The notes: generated by a model not told the origin, from the sequence alone. Positions 51,863-61,450 are shown, counted from the stretch's first letter. The stretch: DNA of 64,000 bases from Porticoccus sp950063125 (GCF_963973895.1 NZ_CAXBBF010000002.1), one strand, 5' to 3'. Numbers and translations: made by a program.

Positions 51863-53096
51863 AACGCAAGGCCTCCGCCGGTAAAATCTGTCCCGCCCGG
51901 TATGATGGATACAGGGTTGCCAACAGGCTTAAGCCAAAACCGAGCCCGCTTATCATCAGGACATCCTGCCACAACAGCCTGGAGGGCAGCTGGCTGATGA
52001 AATAGACATCCGGATCAAATACCCTGAAGCCTAACGCATATTCAAGCCAGTGGACGATATCACCAATCCACAGGGCCAGCAGACTGCCAAAGCTCACGCC
52101 ACAGAGCACACCAAAAGCACCTACGGCACTACCCTGTACCATAAAAATTCGTGAAATCGTTCCAGCCTCGACACCCAGGGTGCGGAGCACCGCGATATCC
52201 TGGCGTTTATCAGCCACCATCAAAATCAGGCTGGCAATAATATTAAAAGCCGCGACGGCGATAATGGCTGCCAACAACAAACTGACCACCTTTTTCTCCA
52301 GTTCTATCGCCTGGAATAAATTACCCATGTCTTCAGTCCAGGCTTTGGCTTTGAATCCGGGATCCATGTCGACATTCAATGCGGCAACAATGTCACCTGC
52401 ATCAAAGGGATCGGCAAGTCGCAACCTCACACCCGTGACTGCGTCCCCGGTGCGAAACAGCTTCTGGGCATCCCGATAATGAACAAAGGCCAGCCCCGAA
52501 TCCACCTGTGCGCCCACCTGAAACACACCAAATACGCGAAACCGTTTATATCGCGGAAAAATACCCGCCGGCGTCACATTCAGCTCAGGCAAGGACAGCA
52601 CCACATAATCGCCCCGAATAACCCCAAGCGACCGGGCGAGCAGATGACCGATAACGATGCCGTACTCACCCGGCTGGAGTAACGCCATCTCACCCACCAT
52701 CATATGCTCGCTGATCGGGCTGACCGCATCCTCCAAAAGTGGGTCTATACCCTGTATCAAAACACCCTGTCCCTGGGCATCTGAAGACAACAGGCCATAC
52801 CCCTCGACGTAGGGAGCAAACGCCTCAACACCCCGGACGAGGTTTGCATCGGCACCCAATTGCTGCCAGTTGTGGACACCGTCTTCATTAAATATTGCCG
52901 CATGGGCTACCACATTGAGAATTCGCTGCCTGATTTCGTAATCGAAACCATTCATCACCGAAAGAACCAGGATGAGGGCCGTCACGCCGAGTGCCATCGC
53001 GACAAAAGACAATAGTGATATAAAGGATACGAAACCATTTTTGCGTCTGCTGCGGATATAACGCAGACCGATAAAAAAAGGCAGGTTAGTAGTCAT
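51852..53096 (-). CDS. lolC: Lipoprotein-releasing permease LolC
   Basis: The other FtsX-fold membrane subunit of the Lol release complex, 414 residues. N-terminus FFIGLRYIRSRRKNGFVSFISLLSF followed by LGVTALILVLSVMNGFDYEIRQRIL; the C-terminal helices include LLLAAIIAVAAFNIIASLILMVADKRQDIAVLRTLG-type sequence, and the end is YPSYRAGQILPAEALRYDH. In E. coli LolC makes the contact with LolA, but that cannot be read here. First gene of the lolCDE operon. Confidence 0.93.
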   Translation of the reverse strand: MTTNLPFFIGLRYIRSRRKNGFVSFISLLSFVAMALGVTALILVLSVMNGFDYEIRQRILNVVAHAAIFNEDGVHNWQQLGADANLVRGVEAFAPYVEGYGLLSSDAQGQGVLIQGIDPLLEDAVSPISEHMMVGEMALLQPGEYGIVIGHLLARSLGVIRGDYVVLSLPELNVTPAGIFPRYKRFRVFGVFQVGAQVDSGLAFVHYRDAQKLFRTGDAVTGVRLRLADPFDAGDIVAALNVDMDPGFKAKAWTEDMGNLFQAIELEKKVVSLLLAAIIAVAAFNIIASLILMVADKRQDIAVLRTLGVEAGTISRIFMVQGSAVGAFGVLCGVSFGSLLALWIGDIVHWLEYALGFRVFDPDVYFISQLPSRLLWQDVLMISGLGFGLSLLATLYPSYRAGQILPAEALRYDH

Positions 53097-53281
53097 GGGA
53101 AGGCATTAAATCGGAATCCCTGAAGTCAAACAAGGGAACATTTTATCCGACAGGTAAACGGTTTGTCTTATCCTCGCCAATTTGGCAGTTGCACTTCCCG
53201 CATTTCAGCTTACTATAATTGAAACCGACAAAGGCAACCCCGAACCAAGCCGGACACGCCTGAACTCTAGGGAATTTGATC

Positions 53282-53590
53282 ATGAATAAACCACTGATAC
53301 TGCTTTTTTCTGCGCTATTAAGCCTGCCCCTGGCTGCGAGCGCCGAACGGATTATTATTCCCATTGGACAGCAGTCTGCGGAAAATCAGGCCATTGCGAA
53401 GCCTGATCGAGGCATCAGCAAGGACAGGGTTCGCGCTAAATTTGGTGAGCCCGTAAGTATGAAACCCGCGGTGGGGGAACCGCCGATTTCATCCTGGGAG
53501 TACCCTGAATTCCACGTCTATTTTGAATACGAGCACGTACTTCATTCTGTGCTAAAACGCACTGAACCGGAAAGCACTACCACAGAGTAA
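53282..53590 (+). CDS. Small secreted protein of unknown function
   Basis: A 102-residue protein with a clear signal peptide (MNKPLILLFSALLSLPLAASA, cleavage before ERI). The mature part of about 80 residues has a block KDRVRAKFGEPVSMKPAVGEPPISSWEYPEFHVYF-like arrangement, reminiscent of BamE/SmpA-type domains in which R-x-x-x-G-x-P and a W-x-Y-x-x-F-x-V-x-F pattern recur, but no N-terminal lipobox Cys is present. I do not assign a function. The start is the ATG at 53282 with AGGGA upstream; a TTG two codons earlier is ignored. It converges on sthA. The same neighbour relation occurs in Pseudomonas. Confidence 0.75.
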   Translation: MNKPLILLFSALLSLPLAASAERIIIPIGQQSAENQAIAKPDRGISKDRVRAKFGEPVSMKPAVGEPPISSWEYPEFHVYFEYEHVLHSVLKRTEPESTTTE

Positions 53591-53600
53591 TACCTCTGCG

Positions 53601-53635
53601 ACCCTGCAGCACCATCACATGGCGCAGGGTTTTCC
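53601..53635. terminator. Probable bidirectional terminator between the small secreted protein gene and sthA
   Basis: ACCCTGC (53601-53607) pairs with GCAGGGT (53624-53630); inside it CCAT (53612-53615) pairs with ATGG (53619-53622). A short T-run follows on the plus strand. It lies between two convergent stop codons, the expected place for a shared terminator, but the T-run is weak. Confidence 0.5.
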
Positions 53636-53646
53636 AGTCCCGGCAA

Positions 53647-55065
53647 TCAGATCACCAGTTTACGGGACTCGCGACACAGCCGGTTCATCCCGTTAATAGC
53701 AGCGATCCTGTAGGCTTCTGCCATCGTAGGGTAGTTAAATGTGGTACGGATAAAATACTCAATGGTATTGGCGTCGCCGGACTGGTTCATAATAGCCTGG
53801 CCAATATGAATAATTTCCGACGCCTCCGCACCGAAACAATGGACACCAAGAATTTCCAACGTTTCCTGATGAAACAATATCTTTAATACACCGACTTCTT
53901 CGCCGGAAATATGGGCACGGGCGATGTTCTTGAAGTAAGCGCGGCCTATCTCATAGGGAACCTGTTGCTCGGTCAGTTCGGACTCGGTCTTGCCGACAAA
54001 GCTGATTTCCGGGATCGTCCAGATACCGGTGGCAACGTCTTCAACGTGATATTCGCGCGCTGCGCCACACATGTGTGCCGCAGCAAACCGACCTTGGTCA
54101 TAGGCGGCACCTGCCAGTGATGGCCAGCCCACCACATCGCCGGCCGCATAAATATGCGGGACTGTCGTCTGGTAGTGCCCATTAACCTCCAGCTGACCGC
54201 GCTCATTAACAACCAGACCCAGCTCTTCCAGCCCCATATTTTTAGTATTGCCGGAACGGCCATTGGACCAGAGTAGCGCTTCAGCGTGAATCCGTTTGCC
54301 CGATTTGAGTTCCATAGTGACACCATTGTTACGGGTTTCTATATGGTCATACTCCTCATTGTGCCGAACGGTGACATTCAGATCGCGAAGCTGATAGCTG
54401 AGTGCATCTGAAATCTCATCATCGAGAAATGACAGCAGCCCGGAGCGACTGTTCACCAGATCGACACGGGTATCCAGTCCGGCAAAAATCGAGGCATATT
54501 CACAGCCGATCACCCCGGCACCATAAATAATAATATTGCGGGGTGTTCTATCCAGGCTCAGGATGGAATCACTATCAAAAATACAGGGATGATCAAAATC
54601 CACATCATCCGGGTGGTAGGGACTTGAACCCGTTGCGATCAAAAAGAATCGTGCCTTAATCGTTTCACGTGTGTGGTCAGGTTGTTTGATGGAAATATGA
54701 TGAGTATCCGTAAAACTGGCTCGCCCTAAATGGAGTTTGATGCGATTGCGGGCATAATCTTTTGTCCGGCCTTCAACCTGTTTTCGAATGACATCATCTG
54801 CGGATTTCATCAAATCAGGGAAGGAGAACCAGCGGGGATCGCCCACTGCACGGAACATGGGCATGGTATTGAACTGCACCATGCGCCGGACGGCATGGCG
54901 CAAGGCTTTTGAAGGAATGGTCCCCAGATGGGTACAGTTACCACCCACCATAGGCCTGTCATCAACCACCGCCACTGACCAGCCCTGTTTCACTGCGGAC
55001 ATCGCCGCACCCTCGCCTGCCGGGCCACTGCCAATTATTACCAGATCATATTGATAATCTGCCAT
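53647..55065 (-). CDS. sthA: Soluble pyridine nucleotide transhydrogenase SthA
   Basis: SthA is a flavoprotein that moves reducing equivalents between NADPH and NAD+. The 472-residue protein has the FAD motif VIIGSGPAGEGAAM, the NAD(P) motif IIYGAGVIGCEYASIFAGL, and the C-terminal dimer domain. The site that in disulfide reductases is C-x4-C reads CTHLGTIPSKAL, with Thr in place of the second Cys, as expected for soluble transhydrogenase. Length is standard. It converges on the small secreted protein gene. Confidence 0.95.
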   Translation of the reverse strand: MADYQYDLVIIGSGPAGEGAAMSAVKQGWSVAVVDDRPMVGGNCTHLGTIPSKALRHAVRRMVQFNTMPMFRAVGDPRWFSFPDLMKSADDVIRKQVEGRTKDYARNRIKLHLGRASFTDTHHISIKQPDHTRETIKARFFLIATGSSPYHPDDVDFDHPCIFDSDSILSLDRTPRNIIIYGAGVIGCEYASIFAGLDTRVDLVNSRSGLLSFLDDEISDALSYQLRDLNVTVRHNEEYDHIETRNNGVTMELKSGKRIHAEALLWSNGRSGNTKNMGLEELGLVVNERGQLEVNGHYQTTVPHIYAAGDVVGWPSLAGAAYDQGRFAAAHMCGAAREYHVEDVATGIWTIPEISFVGKTESELTEQQVPYEIGRAYFKNIARAHISGEEVGVLKILFHQETLEILGVHCFGAEASEIIHIGQAIMNQSGDANTIEYFIRTTFNYPTMAEAYRIAAINGMNRLCRESRKLVI

Positions 55066-55209
55066 ACTTTAAGACTCCAGATCCATCGGTTGTATATTAG
55101 GCACCAAATATTGGCTGCCACATCACAACCCCATTATCACAACACCTCCAGTGCCATCGTTTTTAACCACAGCAAGTGAGACGAACCCTGGTGGTATCGA
55201 TACACCTAT

Positions 55210-57087
55210 CTAGTATTCAGATGCGATATCTGCTTGCTCAACCAATAGGGTCTCATAAGCCTGGTAATCGCGACTGGCGGCTGTCAGGGCAACCGTGGTG
55301 GAAAGCACCTGCTTCTGCTCAGCACTCAGCTTGCTGAAGTCTCCCTCCGTCACCCGGGTCAGGGACACAATCACGTGATCGCCATTGTCAAGGGCCAAAT
55401 CGCTAACGACTGCACTATCCGCAGGCTCAGCCATGGAAAAGACCCACTGGCGAATCTCTTCATTGAGTTTGCCACTGAAACGCTTTGTGTTCAGATTAAC
55501 CTGCCACTCGAGTGATTCCTTTTTAGCCACTTCTTCAATTGACTCACCCGCTTTAACACGGGCGACCAATGTCTCGGCACGCTCCATCAATTGACGGTCC
55601 GCACGCTGCTTTCTGAGAATCTGCTCAATACGAGGCCTGACCTCAGCCAGGGGTTTAAGCCGTGAAGGAATTCGCTCCCGAAGCGACAGAACCACCACGT
55701 GATCATCTGCTAGATCGAGTACTTCACTGGTGAGGCCTTTTTCCAGAACCGGCTCGCTGAATGCAGCCGTGATGACCTGTGGTTTGCCTGCTATGCCCTC
55801 GCCACCGTTGCGGCTGAATGGTTCTGTAACCTGCAGTGTCAGATCAAGCCTGTCGGCAACACTTTCCAGGGAGTCCGCGTTATAGGAGAGATCTTTCAAC
55901 TCTTCAATCCTCTCTGGCAACAACTCCAGTGCCAACTGCTGTTGAAGCTCACGCCGGATACCCGGCTCGATATCATCGCGGTTGGGTAAGTCAGCCTTTT
56001 GTTCTGCTACCAGCTTGACCAGATGGACACCGAGATCGGTTTCAACCGGATCAGATATCTCACCAACAGACAGGCTGTCCAGCGCCTCACTCAATGACTC
56101 GGGCAGATCTCCCCGTTGCACAAAGCCCAGATCGCCACCCTGTTCAGCCGTGCTGTAATCCTCGGAGTATTGCTCAGCAAGCACAGCAAAGTCTTCACCG
56201 GCTTCCAACTGCTTTTGAATCTCAGAAATTTTGTCGAGATGACTGTCGTCGTTCTGCTTCTCAAGCAGAATCTGTGCGACCTGTCGCGATTGCTTGGCAC
56301 TGGCGGCACTGATCCTGGCCTCGATCACATCGTTGACAACATTCTCTTCCACTACGACTTCCTGCACCAGGTCCTCAGGACGCAATTCTATGTATTCCAC
56401 CACCAACTGCTCGTCCGCCATAAACTGGCCTTCGTTGCTCTCATAGAAAGACTCGACTTCCTCATCAGTAACCGAAATCTCTTCCAATACCGGCGCCCGG
56501 GGAATCGTCAGGTAGTAAAAATCACGGGTTTGCTCAGTGATGCTGGCCAACAGCTGATTTTCCCGCTCCGTAGAAAATCCGGTATTGCTTACCCCCTGCA
56601 TAAACTGGCTGTTCAACATATCTGCACGAAGCAATTTATTATAGGAATTCGGGGTGTAACCCATTTGCCTGAGCACAAACTCATAGCGCTGGGCATCAAA
56701 CTTGCCGTCCACCTGGAAATCAGGGACCTCCAGCAGCAGGCGATAAATCATTTTGTCGTCGATAGCCATACCCTGTTCCCGGGCTGCAAGCTCAACCGCT
56801 TTCTGGCGAATCAGCTGCTGCATAACGGGGCCGCGAAGCTGCTCATCGTTTATCATGGACGGATCGAGATCTTCGTACCTGTTAAGAATCTGTTGCTTCT
56901 GAAGCGCCACGGATTGTTGCAGACGAAGCTCCGTAATGGTCTCACCATTGACGCTGGCGACTTCTTCAACAGAACTGCCGCTGAGAAAAATTGCATCCAC
57001 ACCGAACAGGGCAAACGGCACAATAATAATAGCGACCAATACAATTTTGGCCGAGCCTTTGAGGTTGTCTCGAAAGTCCTGCAGCAT
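55210..57087 (-). CDS. ppiD: Periplasmic chaperone PpiD (SurA-N and parvulin domains)
   Basis: PpiD is an inner-membrane-anchored chaperone at the periplasmic exit of the Sec translocon. The 625-residue protein has an N-terminal membrane helix (AKIVLVAIIIVPFALFGVDAIF), SurA-like N-terminal region (about 40-220), a parvulin domain (about 270-370: QVAQILLEKQND, YSEDYSTAEQGGDLGFVQRG, SDPVETDLGVHLVKL) and a C-terminal region with AETLVARVKAGESIEEVAKKE. It follows hupB, with that gene's terminator in between, as in other gammaproteobacteria. The ATG has AAGAGA upstream. Confidence 0.93.
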   Translation of the reverse strand: MLQDFRDNLKGSAKIVLVAIIIVPFALFGVDAIFLSGSSVEEVASVNGETITELRLQQSVALQKQQILNRYEDLDPSMINDEQLRGPVMQQLIRQKAVELAAREQGMAIDDKMIYRLLLEVPDFQVDGKFDAQRYEFVLRQMGYTPNSYNKLLRADMLNSQFMQGVSNTGFSTERENQLLASITEQTRDFYYLTIPRAPVLEEISVTDEEVESFYESNEGQFMADEQLVVEYIELRPEDLVQEVVVEENVVNDVIEARISAASAKQSRQVAQILLEKQNDDSHLDKISEIQKQLEAGEDFAVLAEQYSEDYSTAEQGGDLGFVQRGDLPESLSEALDSLSVGEISDPVETDLGVHLVKLVAEQKADLPNRDDIEPGIRRELQQQLALELLPERIEELKDLSYNADSLESVADRLDLTLQVTEPFSRNGGEGIAGKPQVITAAFSEPVLEKGLTSEVLDLADDHVVVLSLRERIPSRLKPLAEVRPRIEQILRKQRADRQLMERAETLVARVKAGESIEEVAKKESLEWQVNLNTKRFSGKLNEEIRQWVFSMAEPADSAVVSDLALDNGDHVIVSLTRVTEGDFSKLSAEQKQVLSTTVALTAASRDYQAYETLLVEQADIASEY

Positions 57088-57132
57088 AAAAATCTCTTGA
57101 TTTGGTTTTGTTTGGACGGATAGGGTTATTTT

Positions 57133-57163
57133 ATAAAAAAAGGCGCATCGCTGATGCGCCTTT
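57133..57163 (-). terminator. Intrinsic terminator of hupB
   Basis: An 11-base perfect stem, AAAGGCGCATC with GATGCGCCTTT (57139-57149 / 57153-57163), with a 3-base loop, is followed on the minus strand by a seven-T run. It lies 35 bases after the hupB stop. Confidence 0.9.
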
Positions 57164-57197
57164 CAACATACAACAAAGACAAACAGCAAACGCCGTT

Positions 57198-57473
57198 TTA
57201 TTTATTAACAGCGTCCTTAAGAGCTTTACCAGCTTTAAAGCTAGGTACGTTGGCAGCAGCAATCTTGATTTCTGCGCCGGTCTGAGGGTTGCGACCAGTG
57301 CGAGCGGCACGCTGTTTAACAGCAAAAGTTCCAAAACCTACCAGCGAGACCGGGTCACCTTTTTTCAGGGTACGGGTTACAGCGTCAATAGCGGCATCCA
57401 GCGCGCGGCCGGCAGACGCTTTGGAAAGATCAGCGGCATCGGCAATAGCATCAACGAGTTCAGATTTATTCAC
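57198..57473 (-). CDS. hupB: DNA-binding protein HU-beta
   Basis: HU is the nucleoid protein that bends and compacts DNA. The 91-residue sequence MNKSELVDAIADAADLSKAS with VSLVGFGTFAVKQRAARTGRNPQTG and IPSFKAGK-like VPSFKAGKALKDAVNK is a standard HU-beta. The start is a GTG with AAGGGGA close upstream. It is flanked by its own promoter and terminator and sits between lon and ppiD, the conserved order. Confidence 0.97.
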   Translation of the reverse strand: MNKSELVDAIADAADLSKASAGRALDAAIDAVTRTLKKGDPVSLVGFGTFAVKQRAARTGRNPQTGAEIKIAAANVPSFKAGKALKDAVNK

Positions 57474-57566
57474 AATAATCCCCTTGTTATGTTAATAAGA
57501 CTGTTCACCTGTAACACACGACTTTACTGCTTTCCCGCAGGCTGTGGCATGTAAGATGACTGCAAC

Positions 57567-57595
57567 GTTATACCAACCCCCCGAAAACCGGTCAA
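57567..57595 (-). promoter_or_regulatory. Strong sigma70 promoter of hupB
   Basis: On the minus strand TTGACC (57595-57590), a 17-base spacer and TATAAC (57572-57567). Both hexamers match five of six consensus bases. It begins right after the lon stop codon and gives a leader of about 85-90 bases before the hupB GTG. Confidence 0.8.
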
Positions 57596-57600
57596 GCGGT

Positions 57601-60012
57601 TTAGTGAGTATTTATGCGGGTTCCAGCCTCACCATGGGTTTTTGTTTCATCTTTGTCGACGCGATCATACTCTTCATCAGACAATGGTTCAGGTTTGCGA
57701 ATCAACGCAATCTCCAGAACTTCATCGATCCATTTGACTGGATGTATATCAAGATCAGCTTTAATATTCTCCGGTATCTCTTTGAGGTCACGCTCATTTT
57801 CGTAGGGTATAAGCACCGTGCGAATACCGCCACGATGAGCGGCCAATAATTTTTCCTTTAGGCCTCCGATCCTTAATACCTGTCCGCGCAGGGTAATCTC
57901 TCCGGTCATGGCAACATCAGCACGCACAGGGATACCGGTGAGCACAGATACGAAAGCTGTACACATTCCGATACCTGCACTGGGGCCATCTTTGGGCGTT
58001 GCCCCTTCAGGCACATGAATATGCAGGTCTACCTTCTGGTAAAAGTCACGTTTGATGCCCAATGCTTTTGCCCGACTGCGAACCACCGTCAACGCTGCCT
58101 GGATAGATTCCTGCATCACGTCACCAAGGGAGCCGGTTTTAACCACCTGCCCCTTACCTGGTACCGCAGAAGACTCGATGGTCAACAATTCACCACCCAC
58201 CTGGGTCCAGGCGAGACCGGTAACCTGGCCAATCTGACTCTCTTCCTCAGCGCGACCAAAGTCATATTTGTAAACACCAAGCAAATCTTCAAGCTCAGCG
58301 GAAGTAATGTGGTGAGACTCCCTGACACCGTCACGTACGTTCCGGGTAACCACCTTCCGACATATTTTTGCCAATTCACGCTCCAGACCTCGTACACCCG
58401 CTTCACGCGTGTAGTAACGGATAACGTCCATCACTGCAGCATCCTCCATGGTCAGCTCGTTCGGCTTCAGACCATTGGCTTTGCGTTGCTTTGGCAGCAG
58501 GTATTTTAGCGCAATATTGATCTTCTCCTGTTCGGTGTAACCGGGAATCCGGATAACTTCGAGACGATCCAGCAGAGGGCCGGGGATATTCATCGAGTTT
58601 GCCGTACAGATGAACATGACTTCAGAAAGATCGTAATCAACTTCCAGGTAGTGGTCGTTGAAACTGTTATTCTGCTCCGGATCAAGGACTTCCAGCATCG
58701 CTGAAGCGGGGTCACCGCGGTGGTCCATGCCCATCTTGTCGATTTCATCAAGCAAAAATAACGGGTTTTTCACCTCGGCCTTGGCCAGCTTCTGAATCGG
58801 CTTACCTGGCAGGGACCCGATATAGGTTCTGCGATGCCCACGAATTTCAGCTTCATCACGGACACCACCCAGAGACATACGCACGTATTTTCTGCCGGTA
58901 GCCTTGGCGATAGACTCACCCAGCGAGGTCTTGCCCACCCCCGGCGGCCCCACCAGACATAACACGGGTCCTTTGAGTTTTTTTACTCTTTGCTGAACCG
59001 CCAGAAATTCCAGAATCCGCTCCTTGACCTCCTCGAGCCCGTAGTGGTCCTCGTGGAGAATGCGTTCAGCACGCTTGAGGTCGTGGCGAACCCTGGAGCG
59101 TTTTTTCCAGGGCACACTGACCATCCAGTCAATATAGCCGCGCAAAACTGAGGCTTCAGCCGACATCGGCGACATCATTTTCAGTTTATTCAGCTCTGAT
59201 TTTGCCTTGTCAAGAGCATACTTTGGCATACCGGCTTCATTGATTTTCGTTTCCAGCTGCTCGATGTCATTGCCACCCTCCTCAACATCACCGAGTTCTT
59301 TCTGGATCGCTTTCATCTGCTCGTTGAGGTAGTACTCTTTCTGGCTTTTCTCCATTTGCTTTTTGACGCGCCCACGAATTCGCTGTTCAACTTCAAAAAG
59401 CTCGATTTCGGATTCCATCAGGCCCAACAATGTCTCCAGTCGATGCGCCAGAGAAGGTGTTTCAAGTATTCCCTGCTTTTGTTCAACACTGAGAGCCATA
59501 TGTGTGGCCAGGGTGTCAGCCAAACGACTGGGATCCTCAATACCTGCCACGGTACTGACAACCTCAGAGGGGATTTTTTTACTCAGATTGACATATTGTT
59601 CAAACTGGGTCAGAGCCGACCGCATCAATGCCTCGGATTCTTTACTGGATAACACCTCGTCAGACATCACTTCGTAAACGCCCACAAAGTAACCGGGCGA
59701 TTCATCAATCTTCTGGATAGTAACGCGCTCGACACCTTCAACAAGCACTTTGACGGTGCCATCGGGCAGCTTCAGCATCTGTAACACCGTGGCGAGCGTG
59801 CCCACACGGTAGAGATCATCGGGTGTGGGATCGTCTTCCGCCGCAGTTTTCTGCGCCACCAGTAGAATCTGCTTGTCCTGCACCATGGCTTCTTCAAGGG
59901 CTAGAATCGATTTTTCCCGGCCGACAAACAGTGGAATCACCATATGGGGATACACCACCACGTCGCGCAGAGGCAGCATTGTCAATTGATTATGCACAGC
60001 GTTCTGTCCCAT
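57601..60012 (-). CDS. lon: ATP-dependent protease Lon
   Basis: Lon is the cytosolic AAA+ serine protease that degrades misfolded and regulatory proteins. The 803-residue protein has an N-terminal LON domain (LTMLPLRDVVVYPHMVIPLFVGR), a coiled region, the AAA+ module with Walker A LVGPPGVGKTSLGESIA and Walker B NPLFLLDEIDKMG, and the protease domain with the Ser in PKDGPSAGIGM and the Lys in IGGLKEKLLAAHRGG. The ATG has AGAGG upstream. The sigma32-type promoter fits its role as a heat-shock protein. Confidence 0.98.
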   Translation of the reverse strand: MGQNAVHNQLTMLPLRDVVVYPHMVIPLFVGREKSILALEEAMVQDKQILLVAQKTAAEDDPTPDDLYRVGTLATVLQMLKLPDGTVKVLVEGVERVTIQKIDESPGYFVGVYEVMSDEVLSSKESEALMRSALTQFEQYVNLSKKIPSEVVSTVAGIEDPSRLADTLATHMALSVEQKQGILETPSLAHRLETLLGLMESEIELFEVEQRIRGRVKKQMEKSQKEYYLNEQMKAIQKELGDVEEGGNDIEQLETKINEAGMPKYALDKAKSELNKLKMMSPMSAEASVLRGYIDWMVSVPWKKRSRVRHDLKRAERILHEDHYGLEEVKERILEFLAVQQRVKKLKGPVLCLVGPPGVGKTSLGESIAKATGRKYVRMSLGGVRDEAEIRGHRRTYIGSLPGKPIQKLAKAEVKNPLFLLDEIDKMGMDHRGDPASAMLEVLDPEQNNSFNDHYLEVDYDLSEVMFICTANSMNIPGPLLDRLEVIRIPGYTEQEKINIALKYLLPKQRKANGLKPNELTMEDAAVMDVIRYYTREAGVRGLERELAKICRKVVTRNVRDGVRESHHITSAELEDLLGVYKYDFGRAEEESQIGQVTGLAWTQVGGELLTIESSAVPGKGQVVKTGSLGDVMQESIQAALTVVRSRAKALGIKRDFYQKVDLHIHVPEGATPKDGPSAGIGMCTAFVSVLTGIPVRADVAMTGEITLRGQVLRIGGLKEKLLAAHRGGIRTVLIPYENERDLKEIPENIKADLDIHPVKWIDEVLEIALIRKPEPLSDEEYDRVDKDETKTHGEAGTRINTH

Positions 60013-60060
60013 TCTCTAACCTCTTTAGCGAGCGTTTCAATACAAATTAGCTTACTGCAA

Positions 60061-60088
60061 ATATGGGGTTTACACGGGTAAATACAAG
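60061..60088 (-). promoter_or_regulatory. Sigma32-type (heat shock) promoter of lon
   Basis: On the minus strand CTTGTAT (60088-60082), a 13-base spacer and CCCCATAT (60068-60061). The sigma32 consensus is CTTGAAA, 11-16 bases, CCCCATnT; the -10 matches fully and the -35 at five of seven. It lies between the clpX terminator and lon. Confidence 0.8.
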
Positions 60089-60117
60089 TGACCAGCGACA
60101 GATAAATGTCTTCAGGC

Positions 60118-60142
60118 AAAAAAGAAGGCCCCGCAGGGCCTT
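60118..60142 (-). terminator. Intrinsic terminator of clpX
   Basis: A 7-base stem AAGGCCC / GGGCCTT (60136-60142 with 60125-60131) with a four-base loop, then C and six T on the minus strand. It begins 19 bases after the clpX stop and lies before the lon promoter. Confidence 0.85.
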
Positions 60143-60160
60143 TCGGGGATAAAAAAAGGC

Positions 60161-61450
60161 TTACTCATCACTGGCAGCTTTTTGCTGCTCTTTATTTTCG
60201 TAAACCAGTAGCGGCTCCGACTCGCCACGAATTACCGCGCTGTCGATCACCACTTTATAGACATTATCCATAGAAGGAATGCTGTACATGGTTTCCAGGA
60301 GGACGTTTTCAATAATCGATCGCAACCCGCGAGCACCGGTTTTCCTCTCCAGTGCACGCTCGGCAATGGTCTCGAGCGCATCGCGACGAATATCCAACTC
60401 CACCCCTTCCATTTCAAACATGGCCTCATATTGCTTGATCAGGGAATTTTTGGGCTCGACCAGAATGTTCACCAATGCTTCCCGATCGAGCTCCTCGAGG
60501 GTGGCGATCACGGGCAGACGCCCCACGAACTCCGGTATCAGACCAAAGCGCACCAGATCTTCCGGCTCCAGGTCTGTGAGGGTCTGACCAATATTTTTGC
60601 TGGTGTCCTTGCTTTTCACCTGAGCACTGAAGCCAATACCACCTTTATCTGAGCGCTCCTGGATAACCTTCTCCAGACCGGCAAAGGCACCGCCACAAAT
60701 GAAAAGGATGTTGCCGGTATCCACCTGCAAAAATTCCTGCTGGGGATGCTTTCGCCCACCCTGTGGCGGCACCGAGGCGACCGTCCCTTCAATCAATTTT
60801 AACAGGGCCTGCTGGACACCCTCGCCTGACACATCACGGGTAATGGAAGGGTTATCCGATTTGCGGGAAATCTTATCAATTTCGTCGAGATAGACGATAC
60901 CACGTTGGGCTTTCTCAACGTCATAATCACACTTCTGCAATAATTTCTGAATAATATTTTCAACATCTTCCCCGACATAACCCGCTTCTGTGAGGGTTGT
61001 TGCATCGGCAATAGTAAAGGGAACATCCAGCAGGCGGGCCAGTGTTTCGGCCAGCAGGGTCTTGCCACTGCCAGTGGGGCCCACCAGCAAAATGTTACTT
61101 TTGCCCAGTTCGATATCCTTTTCGGTAACCTTGCCGCCACTCTGCAGGCGCTTGTAGTGATTGTAGACGGCAACAGAAAGGATTTTTTTGGCACGCACCT
61201 GGCCGATCACATACTGATCAAGAATCGCATTGATCTCTTTGGGTTTGGGCAACTCTTCACTGGAGGGTTCGGCATCAGCCTCCTGAATCTCTTCAGTGAT
61301 AATGTCATTACAGAGGTCTACACATTCGTCACAGATAAACACCGAGGGACCTGCAATCAGCTTGCGAACTTCGTGCTGACTCTTGCCACAGAAAGAACAG
61401 TACAGCAACTTGCCGTCATCTTCCCCTTTTCCGGTTTTCTCATCACTCAT
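60161..61450 (-). CDS. clpX: Clp protease ATP-binding subunit ClpX
   Basis: ClpX is the AAA+ unfoldase that feeds ssrA-tagged and other substrates to ClpP. The 429-residue protein has an N-terminal C4 zinc-binding domain (YCSFCGKSQHEV, FICDECVDLCND), Walker A VGPTGSGKTLLAETLA, the pore-1 loop GYVGED, Walker B VYLDEIDKI, and the ClpP-contact loop in the IGFSAQVKS area. Length and order are standard. It follows clpP by 106 bases. Confidence 0.98.
   Translation of the reverse strand: MSDEKTGKGEDDGKLLYCSFCGKSQHEVRKLIAGPSVFICDECVDLCNDIITEEIQEADAEPSSEELPKPKEINAILDQYVIGQVRAKKILSVAVYNHYKRLQSGGKVTEKDIELGKSNILLVGPTGSGKTLLAETLARLLDVPFTIADATTLTEAGYVGEDVENIIQKLLQKCDYDVEKAQRGIVYLDEIDKISRKSDNPSITRDVSGEGVQQALLKLIEGTVASVPPQGGRKHPQQEFLQVDTGNILFICGGAFAGLEKVIQERSDKGGIGFSAQVKSKDTSKNIGQTLTDLEPEDLVRFGLIPEFVGRLPVIATLEELDREALVNILVEPKNSLIKQYEAMFEMEGVELDIRRDALETIAERALERKTGARGLRSIIENVLLETMYSIPSMDNVYKVVIDSAVIRGESEPLLVYENKEQQKAASDE

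Noticed and set aside
56116..57123. A 335-codon open frame on the plus strand opposite ppiD
   Set aside because: Antisense to a well-supported PpiD; the translation is Leu/His/Arg-rich with no motif, as expected for a shadow frame.
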